This document shows positions 25,511 through 34,571 of a stretch of 64,000 nt of DNA, one piece after another. Origin of the DNA: Sandaracinus sp964481145 (lineage in GTDB: Bacteria; Myxococcota_A; Polyangia; Polyangiales; Sandaracinaceae); NCBI GenBank assembly GCA_964481145.1, contig CAYZTA010000020.1, positions 1-64,000 of the forward strand. The letters are read 5' to 3'. The notes under the pieces were generated by a model. It was given only the letters and a program-made list of their open reading frames with translations, had not been told where the DNA came from and did no database searches. Position 1 is the first letter of the stretch. Every line of letters begins with the position of its first letter. The position numbers and the translations under genes were made by a program.

Positions 25511-25993
25511 ATGGCTGGGATAAACGCCGATTCCGTTTTGAACGAATTAGAATCCGAGGGGTTCACGAAGATGGCCCGCGAGCGGGGTGTATTGGTGGTC
25601 GAGGACGATCCCGATACGCAATGGCGCCTTGCGCGGATGCTGACAGTGCATGGAGCCCGCGTGGTGGGGACGAGTTCGGGGGAGGCCGCCTTGGCGCTCA
25701 TCGAACAATGGCCGGCGGATCTCGTGCTCGTCGATCAGGGATTGCCTGGGATCAGTGGACTCGAAGTGGCACGCCGCATTCGACAACAGCATCCAGAGAT
25801 TCCAGTCGTGCTGATGAGCACGGAAGAAAACACCGATTTGCGTTTGGCCGCGAAGATCGCGGGCGCAGCGTCGATGTTGATCAAACCGTTCCGTGTCGAA
25901 GTGCTCTTCGAGGTGCTGGGACGCATCAAAGATGCTGGCGCAAAGTTCGCCATCGGTGCGGCGTTCGATCCCGATCTCGCTTCGGCTGAATGA
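25511..25993 (+). CDS. Receiver-domain response regulator
   Basis: A 160-residue protein with a 25-residue leader followed by one receiver domain. The acidic patch is VLVVEDDPDTQ, the phosphoacceptor Asp is in LVLVDQGLPGISG, the Ser is in VVLMSTEEN and the Lys in LIKPFRVE. The usual third-strand pattern D-x-x-M-P is D-Q-G-L-P here. No DNA-binding output is present; a 15-residue acidic tail follows. ATG 25511 is favoured by a GGGGA about eight bases upstream. The S55-domain gene lies 39 bases downstream on the same strand. Confidence 0.9.
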   Translation: MAGINADSVLNELESEGFTKMARERGVLVVEDDPDTQWRLARMLTVHGARVVGTSSGEAALALIEQWPADLVLVDQGLPGISGLEVARRIRQQHPEIPVVLMSTEENTDLRLAAKIAGAASMLIKPFRVEVLFEVLGRIKDAGAKFAIGAAFDPDLASAE

Positions 25994-26032
25994 TTTCGCG
26001 CGTCCGTTTGGGTCTGATAGAGTCCGCGCCCT

Positions 26033-27958
26033 GTGAGAAACGCAGCGAAGGCGCGCCACTGTGCACGCGGGGATCGAAGTCGAGACCGTCATGTGGCGAG
26101 CATTCTTCTCGTGCTCGCATTCGGTTGCATCGGCCTCGTTCTATCGGACGTGCATCTGGCACTTGGGCAGATGCGGGTGGGCGCGATCATGGAGATCTCG
26201 GAGGTCAGGCCCGGCATGCGGGGTTATGGCCTCACGGTATTTCGCGGCACGCAACCTGAGCGATTCGATGTCGAAGTCATCGATGTGCTCCATCGATTTC
26301 GGCCCGATCAGGATCTGATTCTGATCCGCACGTCGCATCCGATCCTCGAGAATGCGCCCACTGTCGGAGGGATGAGCGGGAGTCCGATTTATTTGGAAGA
26401 TCGCTTGGTGGGCGCGTACGCCTATGGGTGGCCGTTCGGTCGGGATCCCATCGCGGGCGTGACGCCGATTCGGAACATGCTGGCTGAAATCGACAGGCCA
26501 GTGCGTCCCGACTCGTTTCCCATGACGCCACTTCCCGTGGCTGGTTCGGAGCGGCGCCCGAGTGAACGGTCCAGCGCGTATCTCGGCATCGAGCCCCGCG
26601 GCGCGCTCGCGTCTCTCTCGGAGAGTGCGCCGCGCATGTCGAGGACGTCTTACGATGGGGCGACGATGATCCCTGCGTCGACACCGATGTTGGTCGGTGG
26701 GCTCGATGAGGGGGCAGTCCGGATGCTCGCAGAGCACCTCGCTCCGTTGGGGATCGATGTGTTGCAGGCGGGGGGCGGAGGGGCGGCGGATGCACGAGCC
26801 GCCCTCCCGACGCGTTTCGTCGATGGGGGAGGGCTCGCTGTGACGCTCGCGCGAGGCGATATCTCGTCGAACGTGGTGGGCACCGTGACGCATGTACGGG
26901 GGGATCGGCTCGTGGCATTCGGACATCCGATGCTCGAGGCGGGTGAAACGGGGCTCCCCACCTCGGTCGCGCGCGTGCTCCATATCCTCGCAAGCTTTCA
27001 GCGCTCGTTCAAAATCGCCGAACCCGTGGCGGCAGTGGGTGCGCTCGTTCAAGACAGACAGGCTGCCATCGTGGTCGATCAAACGATCGCACCGCGCATG
27101 ATCCCGGTGCGATTGAGGCTGCAAGGAGCCCCCGAAGCCCATCGGACCGAGTGGAACTTCGAGGTGGCGACCCATCGCGCGCTCACGCCACTCCTCGTGT
27201 TCACGAGTGTTGCGAGCGCCGTGAAATCAGTCGCGTCCGATCATGCACACGTGATGTTCGATGCGACCAGCCGCGTGTGGTTCGAGGGACGACGCGAGTC
27301 CGTCGAGATGCGCGACCAAGGTCATTCGGCGACGGGTCCGAGCGCGAGCAGCGCCTTGTCGCAGATTCGCGCATTCGATCTCGTCGAGCTGGCGTTCGGC
27401 AATCCATTTCTCGAGACTCGACCGGCGCGCATCGAGATTGATCTCTCGATGCGTTTTTCTAGAGAAACAGCCGAGATTCTCGACGCTTCGGTCGCCGCAA
27501 CCGAGGTCGATCCAGGCGAACAGGTGCCCATCCGGGTGGTGTTTCGTCGTTATGGTCAGCCCGAGGAAGTGCGTGTGATCCCGATCGAGATCCCTGAGAG
27601 CGCGGCTGGAGAAACACTTCAAGTGTTCGTTCAGCCAGGGCCTGAGGTCGAGGTCGAACGCCCCGAGCCGCGTTCGCTCGAAGACTCGATCGCCGCGGTG
27701 CGCGAGCGGTATGGACCGACCTCGATGGTGGTTTCGACGCGTCATTCGTCTTCGCGCGGTTTGCGTATGTCTGGCCATGTCGTCCGAGGGTTGCCAGCGT
27801 CGGCGCTCGATGCGTTGCAGCCCGCGGGCGAGGGGGATCGAGCAAGACCATTCATCACCCATCGCCGCATCGAAGTTCCGATGGGGGCCGTGCTCTCGGG
27901 CGGAGGACGTGTCGAGCTCCGTGTGCGGAGAGTCGCGCGTGCTGCCGACCGTCGATGA
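26033..27958 (+). CDS. Secreted SpoIVB-type (S55) peptidase domain protein
   Basis: A 641-residue exported protein. The N-terminal domain (about 45-320) has the pattern seen in delta-proteobacterial S55 proteins: EISEVRPGMRGYGLTVFRG, VGGMSGSPIYLEDRLVGAYA with the presumed nucleophile Ser, and later LVAFGHPMLEAGE. The remaining 300 residues are strand-rich with an Ig-like look and no recognised catalytic motif. In SpoIVB this domain cleaves regulators in an inter-membrane space; the target here is unknown. GTG 26033 gives a long basic leader before the hydrophobic signal; GTG 26093 is a plausible alternative. A propeller-protein gene follows 24 bases later. Confidence 0.8.
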   Translation: MRNAAKARHCARGDRSRDRHVASILLVLAFGCIGLVLSDVHLALGQMRVGAIMEISEVRPGMRGYGLTVFRGTQPERFDVEVIDVLHRFRPDQDLILIRTSHPILENAPTVGGMSGSPIYLEDRLVGAYAYGWPFGRDPIAGVTPIRNMLAEIDRPVRPDSFPMTPLPVAGSERRPSERSSAYLGIEPRGALASLSESAPRMSRTSYDGATMIPASTPMLVGGLDEGAVRMLAEHLAPLGIDVLQAGGGGAADARAALPTRFVDGGGLAVTLARGDISSNVVGTVTHVRGDRLVAFGHPMLEAGETGLPTSVARVLHILASFQRSFKIAEPVAAVGALVQDRQAAIVVDQTIAPRMIPVRLRLQGAPEAHRTEWNFEVATHRALTPLLVFTSVASAVKSVASDHAHVMFDATSRVWFEGRRESVEMRDQGHSATGPSASSALSQIRAFDLVELAFGNPFLETRPARIEIDLSMRFSRETAEILDASVAATEVDPGEQVPIRVVFRRYGQPEEVRVIPIEIPESAAGETLQVFVQPGPEVEVERPEPRSLEDSIAAVRERYGPTSMVVSTRHSSSRGLRMSGHVVRGLPASALDALQPAGEGDRARPFITHRRIEVPMGAVLSGGGRVELRVRRVARAADRR

Positions 27959-27982
27959 ACGAGATTTCTTCAGACGAATACC

Positions 27983-30106
27983 ATGATGACCACGAGAATC
28001 CGCGCACTTCTTCTTGTTGTTTCGACCTCGATTTTGTCGATTTTCCTTGCGTTTTTCGCGATCGATCCGGTGGAAGCCGTGGCGACGCGGAGCTTCGACC
28101 TCGATGATGCCGCTTCGCTCGCCGCGGGAGAGCTTCAGCGAACCACGGTGTACTCCGATGGCCGTGTGACCGCGGGAGTGGAGTTGCGCCGCGTCGCGAT
28201 GCCCGATGATGTCGCGCTCGTGTGGTCTTCTGTGCGAGGTGCTGACGGAGCGATCTATCTCGGCACGGGCAACGATGGCCGTGTGTTGAGGGTGCGCGGC
28301 GACCATGTCGAGGTCTTCGCGCACACGGGTCAGCTTCTCGTGAGCGCGATGGCTTTTGGTGATGGAGGGGTGCTTTATGCGGGCACCCTCCCCGAAGGAC
28401 GCATTTACGCGATCGAACCGAGCGGCGCGGTGCGCGAGCTCGCACGTCCCGATGCGACCGAACATGTGTGGGCCCTCGTCTGGGATGCGCAGAGGCGTGT
28501 GCTGTTCGCGGGCACGGGACCCGAGGGGCGTGTCTATTCGATCGCGCAGAATGGCGATGTCGAAGTGTTCTTCGATTCGAGTGCAGCGCACGTGATGAGC
28601 CTTGCGCATGCGGCGGATGGGTCGATATTCGCCGGGACGAGTGACGATGCGGTGGTGTTTCGGATCACGGCGCCAGGACGAGCCGAGGTCGTCTACGATT
28701 TTCCGGGCAACGAGATCACGTCGCTTTCTTTTCGCGATGGGCGTTTGGCCGTGGCCGCCAACGAATTCCCAGATCCGCCGGCATTGAGCGCGGCGGCTGC
28801 GCCGACCAAGCACAGCGCCACCGCCGCGCGTCCGGCGCGTCCAAGGCCCGGCAAGGCGCGGGTGTGGACAGTGGATTCGAATGGGCGTGCCGAGCGCGTG
28901 TGGGCTCAAGAAGAGGGGCACGTGACGCAAGTGCAGCTCGCACGAGAGGGCGTGATCTACGCGGCCATTGGTCATGAGGGCCGTGTCGTTCGCATCGCGC
29001 CCGACCGCACGAGCGCGATGTGGATCGATGTCGATGAGCGTCAGGTGCTCTCGATGGATCTGACGTCGAACGATCCCTATCTCACGACAGGAGATGGCGC
29101 GGCGTTCTATCAGGTATTGAGCGAGTCTCCGCGAAACGCGATCTGGCAGAGCAAAGTGCTCGATGCAGAGTTCGCCGCGCGTTTTGGACAGCTTTCGTTC
29201 CGCGGCACGGGACGAATCGAATTCCAAACTCGAAGTGGCAACACGGAGAGGCCCGATGCGACGTGGAGCGAGTGGAGCTCGGGCTCCTCGCGGCCAGGTC
29301 CGATCCGCAGCCCCGCCGCGCGCTTCTTACAGATTCGTGCGCTCTTTTCTGGAGATCCCAACGCGACGCTCCGCGCGGTCACGGCTTATTATTTGCCGCA
29401 GAATCAGCGGCCCGTCGTGACCGAGGTCGGCCTCAAGGCGCGCCCGACCAAGCGCGCGAGCGCAGGATCGTCCGAGCCCCGCGAAGTCGACGTCTTGCCG
29501 ACGCCGAGCCCGACGCTGGGCCTGACTTGGAAGGTGGACAACCCTGATTCGGATCGCCTTCGATACCGTCTTCGGTATCGCGAGGAGAGTCAGACGTTGT
29601 GGCGTGAGATGCTTCGTGAGCACGAGATGCTGACCGCCACGGAGCACACTTGGAATACGAGCGCGATCCCCGATGGCTATTACGTGATTCAGGTCGAAGC
29701 GAGCGATGAGCTCGGCAATCCGCTCGGTCTGTCTCTTCGCTCGACGTTCGAGTCCGAACCCATCCTCGTCGACAATCACGCGCCCAGCATCGAACGGCTC
29801 GTTGCGAGTGGCGCGCGCATCACCGGTCGTGCGGTCGATGCGCTCGGGCCCATTGCGAGGCTCGAATATGCTGTGGACGGTGGTGAATGGGAGCTCTTCT
29901 TCCCCGAGGACGATCTGCTCGACACACGCGAAGAGTCCTTTGTCATCGACATGAGCGCGCGCCCCGCAGGTGCACGTTTGGTGGCGGTGCGCGCGACGGA
30001 TGCTGCGGGAAACGTGGGGGCCGCAGAGATCGAAGTGCAGGTGCCGGCGGGCGCGCGCACGGAAGCGCCAGCGCCTCGTTCGCGGCGAACACCCGGGCGC
30101 GAATGA
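27983..30106 (+). CDS. Secreted beta-propeller protein with C-terminal Ig/FN3-like region
   Basis: A 707-residue protein with a signal peptide (LLLVVSTSILSIFLAFFA). Residues about 60-380 contain repeated blade-like units such as GAIYLGTGNDGRVLRV, GVLYAGTLPEGRIYAI and VLFAGTGPEGRVYSI, roughly 45 residues apart, typical of WD40/NHL-like propellers. Residues about 270-300 are an Ala/Pro/Arg-rich linker. The C-terminal 250 residues look like fibronectin/Ig modules (LTWKVDNPDSDRLRYRLRYR; YVIQVEASDELGNP). It follows the S55 gene closely and may act with it at the cell surface. No enzymatic residues are apparent. Confidence 0.78.
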   Translation: MMTTRIRALLLVVSTSILSIFLAFFAIDPVEAVATRSFDLDDAASLAAGELQRTTVYSDGRVTAGVELRRVAMPDDVALVWSSVRGADGAIYLGTGNDGRVLRVRGDHVEVFAHTGQLLVSAMAFGDGGVLYAGTLPEGRIYAIEPSGAVRELARPDATEHVWALVWDAQRRVLFAGTGPEGRVYSIAQNGDVEVFFDSSAAHVMSLAHAADGSIFAGTSDDAVVFRITAPGRAEVVYDFPGNEITSLSFRDGRLAVAANEFPDPPALSAAAAPTKHSATAARPARPRPGKARVWTVDSNGRAERVWAQEEGHVTQVQLAREGVIYAAIGHEGRVVRIAPDRTSAMWIDVDERQVLSMDLTSNDPYLTTGDGAAFYQVLSESPRNAIWQSKVLDAEFAARFGQLSFRGTGRIEFQTRSGNTERPDATWSEWSSGSSRPGPIRSPAARFLQIRALFSGDPNATLRAVTAYYLPQNQRPVVTEVGLKARPTKRASAGSSEPREVDVLPTPSPTLGLTWKVDNPDSDRLRYRLRYREESQTLWREMLREHEMLTATEHTWNTSAIPDGYYVIQVEASDELGNPLGLSLRSTFESEPILVDNHAPSIERLVASGARITGRAVDALGPIARLEYAVDGGEWELFFPEDDLLDTREESFVIDMSARPAGARLVAVRATDAAGNVGAAEIEVQVPAGARTEAPAPRSRRTPGRE

Positions 30107-30134
30107 GAACCCGTGATACATAGCCTCCCTCGCC

Positions 30135-31541
30135 ATGTCTCTCTGGCTCACACGCCTTCTCCCCATCGCGATTCTGCTCGCCGTCATCTCCCTCGTCGTG
30201 ACGCGTCTGCCCAAGATCGAACTCGGGCATAGCAAGGCGTTCACGACACGACGATTCCTCAATTGGTTTCCGCTGGGCCTGACCTACGCGTTTCTCTATA
30301 TGGGCCGCTACAACTTGGCGGCGGCAAAAAACGACCTCGGCGATCTCCTCACGAACGAAGATTTCGGCACCATCAAGGCGGCCGGTACGATCGTGTACGG
30401 AGTCTCGTTTCTCATCAATGGCCCGTTGACCGATCGCATCGGTGGTCGCGCCACGATCTTGCTCGCGGCGTTTGGGTCGGCCGCGGCCAACCTCGTGATG
30501 GGAGGCCTGCTCGTCGGTGGGGCACGTGAGCATATCGTCGAGCTGTTCATTCTGCTCTACGCAGTCAACATGTACTTCCAGAGCTTTGGCGCGGTCTCGA
30601 TCGTCAAGGTCAACGCGGCGTGGTTTCATTTGCGTGAGCGCGGTACGTTTGGGGGCATTTTCGGGATCCTCATCGCGCTCGGTCTTTATTTCGCGTTCGA
30701 CTGGTGTGCGTTCATCGCCGAGGCAGCACCCACCGAGTGGGTGTTTTTCGTGCCCGCCGTGCTGCTCCTGGTCTTCTTCGGGATCGATTGGTTCTGGGTG
30801 CGCGATACGCCGGGAGATGCGGGTCAAGAGGACTTCGATACCGGTGACGCCGACTGGGGTGATGATGCGCCTCGCAAGCCGGGCATCGCGGGCACGATCG
30901 CGAGCGTCTTGTACGTGGGTCGCTTGATGTTGTCCCAGCCGGTGATCCTCATCATCGCTGCCGTCGAATTCTGTAGTGGGTTTCTTCGTTCGGCATTGAT
31001 GGATTGGTACGCGCTTTTCACGCGGCAGACCCATGTGACGGGGGATTTCGTCGCGAGCAATTGGGGCATGATGCAATGCATCGCGGGCATCCTTGGGGGT
31101 GTCGTTGCAGGCCTCATCAGCGATCGCGTGTTTGGTTCGCGACGCGGGCCGGTGGCGTCGATCCTTTATGGTGTGATGCTCGGCGGCGCGATTGTGATGT
31201 CGTTTGTACTCGAGGTGACGCCGCTCTTGAGTGGCATCGTGGTCGTCATGATGCTTGCGATCATCGGTGTGCACGGCATGCTATCGGGCGCGGCGAGCAT
31301 GGATTTTGGCGGTCGCAAGAACGTGGGCATTGTCGTGGGGATCATCGATGGACTCGTTTATCTGGGCCAGGGAGTCCAGTACATGACGCTGGGCCATGCG
31401 TTGCCGAGTGAAGCGCCCGCCAATGCCGTGCCGGCGAACTGGTGGGCATGGCCGGTGGGCATGATTCCAGTTGCGTTGATCGGCCTCCTGCTCGCCACCC
31501 GCGTCTGGAATGCGCGCCCGAAAGGGGCTATGGCGCACTGA
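30135..31541 (+). CDS. Major facilitator transporter, organophosphate:phosphate antiporter type
   Basis: A 468-residue, twelve-helix inner-membrane transporter. The OPA/GlpT-UhpT signature is visible near the N-terminus (LYMGRYNLAAAKNDL) with LINGPLTDRIGGRATIL as the loop 2-3 motif. GlpT family members exchange glycerol-3-phosphate or hexose phosphates for inorganic phosphate. A charged cytoplasmic loop (about residues 235-255) separates the two halves, and loop 8-9 has GLISDRVFGSRRGPV. The substrate is not predictable from neighbours. The following small membrane protein begins six bases after the stop. Confidence 0.88.
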   Translation: MSLWLTRLLPIAILLAVISLVVTRLPKIELGHSKAFTTRRFLNWFPLGLTYAFLYMGRYNLAAAKNDLGDLLTNEDFGTIKAAGTIVYGVSFLINGPLTDRIGGRATILLAAFGSAAANLVMGGLLVGGAREHIVELFILLYAVNMYFQSFGAVSIVKVNAAWFHLRERGTFGGIFGILIALGLYFAFDWCAFIAEAAPTEWVFFVPAVLLLVFFGIDWFWVRDTPGDAGQEDFDTGDADWGDDAPRKPGIAGTIASVLYVGRLMLSQPVILIIAAVEFCSGFLRSALMDWYALFTRQTHVTGDFVASNWGMMQCIAGILGGVVAGLISDRVFGSRRGPVASILYGVMLGGAIVMSFVLEVTPLLSGIVVVMMLAIIGVHGMLSGAASMDFGGRKNVGIVVGIIDGLVYLGQGVQYMTLGHALPSEAPANAVPANWWAWPVGMIPVALIGLLLATRVWNARPKGAMAH

Positions 31542-31547
31542 GGCGGC

Positions 31548-32150
31548 ATGATCGCGACGACAAAAGCTCGCACCGATCCCGAGGACGTTCGCGAGATTCC
31601 ACTCGCTCCGATCGTCGTTTGGTTTCGTATCAATGAGTCGCGGCGCATTGCGAAATTTTTGAGCGTCGGAGCTTCGGGAATGGTGCTCGGGGCGCTCTTG
31701 ATGGCGCGGCTCGTGACGACAAGCGCGTCTCTTCCGTTGTTCGTGCCGCGTTCGCCGACCCGCGTTCCAATGACGTGGCCTCCTGCTGCGCCTGATCCAG
31801 AGACATTGGCGCTCGCCCTTGTGGGATTTGCCTTTCTCGTCGGCGGAGGGCTCTTCGCGATTCTGGGGTTGCGGCGTGTGCTCGAGGAAGAGCGATATTT
31901 GGCTCTCCGAGTGGATGGTCTGCTTTTCGTCGATGGTGCTTCACGACGTTTCGTGAGTTGGGACGATGTCGCGGAGATCCGTTACGAGGCAGAGGGCAAT
32001 GCGATCGTATTCGAGCGTGAGAGCGCTTCGGAGTGGATGCTCGATTGCCATTTTGCAGGTGCGAGCAATTCGGAGATCGTGAAAAAAGCGCTCGAAGTCA
32101 GGCGTCGAGCGCTTTTGGGGATGTATCGAGACGGCACTCGAAGGCGCTGA
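31548..32150 (+). CDS. Two-helix membrane protein of unknown function
   Basis: A 200-residue protein with hydrophobic helices at about residues 38-58 and 90-112, then a cytoplasmic domain whose strand pattern (LALRVDGLLFVDGASRRFV, WDDVAEIRYEAEGNAIVF) recalls a bacterial PH-like domain. GAGG just before the ATG supports the start. It begins six bases after the OPA transporter stop, so it is probably co-transcribed with it. It stops four bases before the convergent DUF3817 gene. No confident family assignment. Confidence 0.72.
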   Translation: MIATTKARTDPEDVREIPLAPIVVWFRINESRRIAKFLSVGASGMVLGALLMARLVTTSASLPLFVPRSPTRVPMTWPPAAPDPETLALALVGFAFLVGGGLFAILGLRRVLEEERYLALRVDGLLFVDGASRRFVSWDDVAEIRYEAEGNAIVFERESASEWMLDCHFAGASNSEIVKKALEVRRRALLGMYRDGTRRR

Positions 32151-32154
32151 GCGC

Positions 32155-32463
32155 TCACTGCGCGTTTCGCGGGCTCTCTTCTTCGCGCAACTGACGATCC
32201 ATCACAAAGTTCGCGAATGGAACGAGTGATGCGAGGAATATGAGCACGGAACGCGACGCACCCCATCCGCGATCGCTGGCGGCCTGGATCAGCGCAACGA
32301 GAAAGAAGACGAAGAGCACTCCGTGCAGTCCACCCGCGATCCGCACCGCGAGCGGCATGTCCGCCACGTATTTCAGAGGCATCGCGATGAAGAGCAGGAC
32401 GAGATACGAAATGCCCTCTGCGAGCATGACCGCGCGAAGGCGGCCGATGGGGGTTTGCATCAT
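32155..32463 (-). CDS. DUF3817-type membrane protein
   Basis: A 102-residue membrane protein with three hydrophobic helices. The pattern GRLRAVMLAEGISYLVLLF followed by MPLKYV and a glycine/histidine helix GGLHGVLFVFFLVAL is characteristic of DUF3817. ATG 32463 with AAGG eight bases upstream is chosen; an in-frame GTG lies at 32472. Its function is unknown in the family. Divergent from the GMC oxidoreductase gene. Confidence 0.85.
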   Translation of the reverse strand: MMQTPIGRLRAVMLAEGISYLVLLFIAMPLKYVADMPLAVRIAGGLHGVLFVFFLVALIQAASDRGWGASRSVLIFLASLVPFANFVMDRQLREEESPRNAQ

Positions 32464-32552
32464 GAGCGGCACCTTGGGCCATGAGAGCGCGCGGGCAAGT
32501 CGGTTGCGGACTTCTCGCGTTTGCTTCGCCGTGGCTCCACAATCGCGTTTCG

Positions 32553-34154
32553 ATGGAACGCGTTTCGATAGAACATCATTGGGATTGGATCGTCATCGGC
32601 TCGGGCTTCGGGGGCAGTGTGTCGGCGCTTCGCCTTTCCGAAAAGGGCTATCGCGTGCTGGTGCTCGAGAAGGGAAAGCGGTTTTATCCTACGGAGTTTC
32701 CGACGAGCAATTGGGATGTGCGACGTTGGCTTTGGCGCCCTGAGCTCGGCATGCGCGGCATTTTCCAAATGTCGTTTCTGCCGCATCTCACGGTGCTTCA
32801 CGGCGTGGGTGTGGGCGGAGGATCGCTCGTCTATGCGAACACGCTGCCCATGCCCAAAAGGAGCTTCTTCGAGAGCCCGTCTTGGTCGCAACTTGCAGAC
32901 TGGCGAGGCGAGCTCGAACCACACTACGCGACCGCGCGACGGATGCTGGGGGCGACGCCCAATCCCATCACGACACCGGGTGATCGCGTGCTTCTCTCGA
33001 TCGCGAAGGACATCGGCAAAGAGAAAGACTTTCGTCCGATCGAGGTCGCCGTGTTTTTCGGTGAACCAGGGCACGAAGTGCCAGACCCGTATTTCGGCGG
33101 CGAAGGACCGAATCGAGTGGGCTGTACGGGTTGCGGTGCGTGCATGACGGGCTGTCGCGTGGGCGCCAAGAACACGCTCGATCACAACTACCTCTTCCTT
33201 GCCGAGAAGCGAGGCGCCGAGGTTCGCGCCGAGACGGAAGTGAGCGCCGTGCGCCCGCGCGCTGAAGGCGGCTATCGGATCGAAGCAAAGCATTCGCTGG
33301 GCGACGAACGCTCTGTCTTCACCGCGGATCGGGTGATCTTTGCAGGTGGCGTCATGGGCACGATCCCGCTTCTGTTGCGGATGCGAGAAGACCCGAAGGG
33401 ATTGCCTCGATTGAGCGCGCGCGTGGGGAGTTCCGTGCGGACGAATCACGAAGCGCTCATCGGCGTCATCGCACCTGATTCGAAGGATGACTTCAGTCGA
33501 GGTGTGGCGATCACATCGATTTTGGAGACCGACGAATGCAGTCATATCGAGCCCGTGCGTTACGCGGAGGGCTCGGGATTTTTTCGGATGCTTGCGTTGC
33601 CGCAAGTGACGGGGGGCAACTTGGCGAGGCGCCTTTTCGAAACGACGTCGAGCTTCGCCAAAGCGCCCATGGACTGGTTGAAAGCGCTCACGGTGAAGGA
33701 CTTCGCGAAGCAGACGCAGATTCTGCTTTATATGCGCACCCTCGAAGGCACCTTGCGCCTGCGTTTGGGTCGCCACGTGACCACGGGATTTCGTCGAGGA
33801 TTGACGAGCGAACTCGAAGAAGGCGCGCCTGCGCCCACGCCCTTCATCCCGGAGGCCACTGAACTCGCGCACCGCTTCGCCGAGAAAGTCAAAGGCACGG
33901 TGATCTCGCTCATGACCGAGACCCTCGCGGGGACTCCGACGACGGCACATATCCTCGGCGGTGCATGCATGGGCCGTGATGCGAAGGAAGGCGTCATCGA
34001 TGCGGAACATCGCGTATTTGGGTATGATGGCCTCTACGTCATCGATGGCTCCGCCATCAGCGCCAATCCGGGCGTCAATCCGTCACTTACGATCACCGCA
34101 CTTGCCGAACGAGCCATGAGCCGCATTCCAAAGAAGAGCGAGGGCGCCGCATGA
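32553..34154 (+). CDS. GMC-family oxidoreductase, cholesterol-oxidase-like, with Cys cluster
   Basis: A 533-residue FAD-dependent oxidoreductase. The dinucleotide fold is at the N-terminus (WIVIGSGFGGSVSALRL), with GVGVGGGSLVYANTLPMP downstream. An unusual cysteine-rich stretch CTGCGACMTGC (about residue 190) is ferredoxin-like in spacing and recurs in bacterial cholesterol-oxidase-like GMC proteins. The C-terminal signature is HILGGACMGRD and LYVIDGSAISANPGVNPSL with the expected His/Asn region. It probably oxidises a sterol, alcohol or similar hydroxyl. ATG 32553 is preferred to ATG 32481 because it starts nine residues before the FAD motif. The stop overlaps ybgC by four bases. Confidence 0.88.
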   Translation: MERVSIEHHWDWIVIGSGFGGSVSALRLSEKGYRVLVLEKGKRFYPTEFPTSNWDVRRWLWRPELGMRGIFQMSFLPHLTVLHGVGVGGGSLVYANTLPMPKRSFFESPSWSQLADWRGELEPHYATARRMLGATPNPITTPGDRVLLSIAKDIGKEKDFRPIEVAVFFGEPGHEVPDPYFGGEGPNRVGCTGCGACMTGCRVGAKNTLDHNYLFLAEKRGAEVRAETEVSAVRPRAEGGYRIEAKHSLGDERSVFTADRVIFAGGVMGTIPLLLRMREDPKGLPRLSARVGSSVRTNHEALIGVIAPDSKDDFSRGVAITSILETDECSHIEPVRYAEGSGFFRMLALPQVTGGNLARRLFETTSSFAKAPMDWLKALTVKDFAKQTQILLYMRTLEGTLRLRLGRHVTTGFRRGLTSELEEGAPAPTPFIPEATELAHRFAEKVKGTVISLMTETLAGTPTTAHILGGACMGRDAKEGVIDAEHRVFGYDGLYVIDGSAISANPGVNPSLTITALAERAMSRIPKKSEGAA

Positions 34155-34555
34155 GCCCCTTTCCGCATGTGTTTCCGGTTCGGATTTACTACGAAGACAC
34201 CGATCATTCGGGGCTCGTGTATCACGCGAATTATTTGAAATATTTCGAACGTGCGCGTGAACACGTCCTGGGCGTCGATGAGCTCGTGCGGCTCTTGCAC
34301 GAAGAGGGGATCGGCTTCGTCGTCTACAAATGCGAGATGACATTCAAGCAGGGTGCCGTTTTTGGGGACGCGCTCGAGATTCGCAGCACACCGCGATTGG
34401 AGAGCTCCTTCCGTGTGGTGTTTCAGCAGGATGTGTATCGGAAGGGAGAACTCTTGGTGCAGGGGATTGTGCACATGGTGTGTGTGGATGCCCAAAAGAA
34501 GCTCGTGCCCATCCCGGCGAGCGTCGTCGACGTGACCTCGCCCAATGCGCATTGA
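34151..34555 (+). CDS. ybgC: Acyl-CoA thioesterase, YbgC/4-hydroxybenzoyl-CoA thioesterase family
   Basis: A 134-residue hotdog-fold thioesterase. The catalytic Asp lies in YYEDTDHSGLVYHANYLKYF, the family signature, followed by the ERAREHVL helix. YbgC members hydrolyse short or medium acyl-CoA and are often linked to the Tol-Pal operon; no tol genes are next to it here. It overlaps the GMC oxidoreductase stop by four bases (ATGA), suggesting the two are translated together. Confidence 0.92.
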   Translation: MSPFPHVFPVRIYYEDTDHSGLVYHANYLKYFERAREHVLGVDELVRLLHEEGIGFVVYKCEMTFKQGAVFGDALEIRSTPRLESSFRVVFQQDVYRKGELLVQGIVHMVCVDAQKKLVPIPASVVDVTSPNAH

Positions 34556-34571
34556 TTTCTGGTATCATCCG

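Noticed and set aside
27227..29227. A 666-codon minus-strand frame across the S55 and propeller genes
   Set aside because: Arg/His-rich composition, spans two unrelated plus-strand genes and their gap, and has no domain; a GC-driven shadow.
32460..34010. A 516-codon minus-strand frame opposite the GMC oxidoreductase
   Set aside because: The plus strand carries the FAD motif and the full GMC signature.
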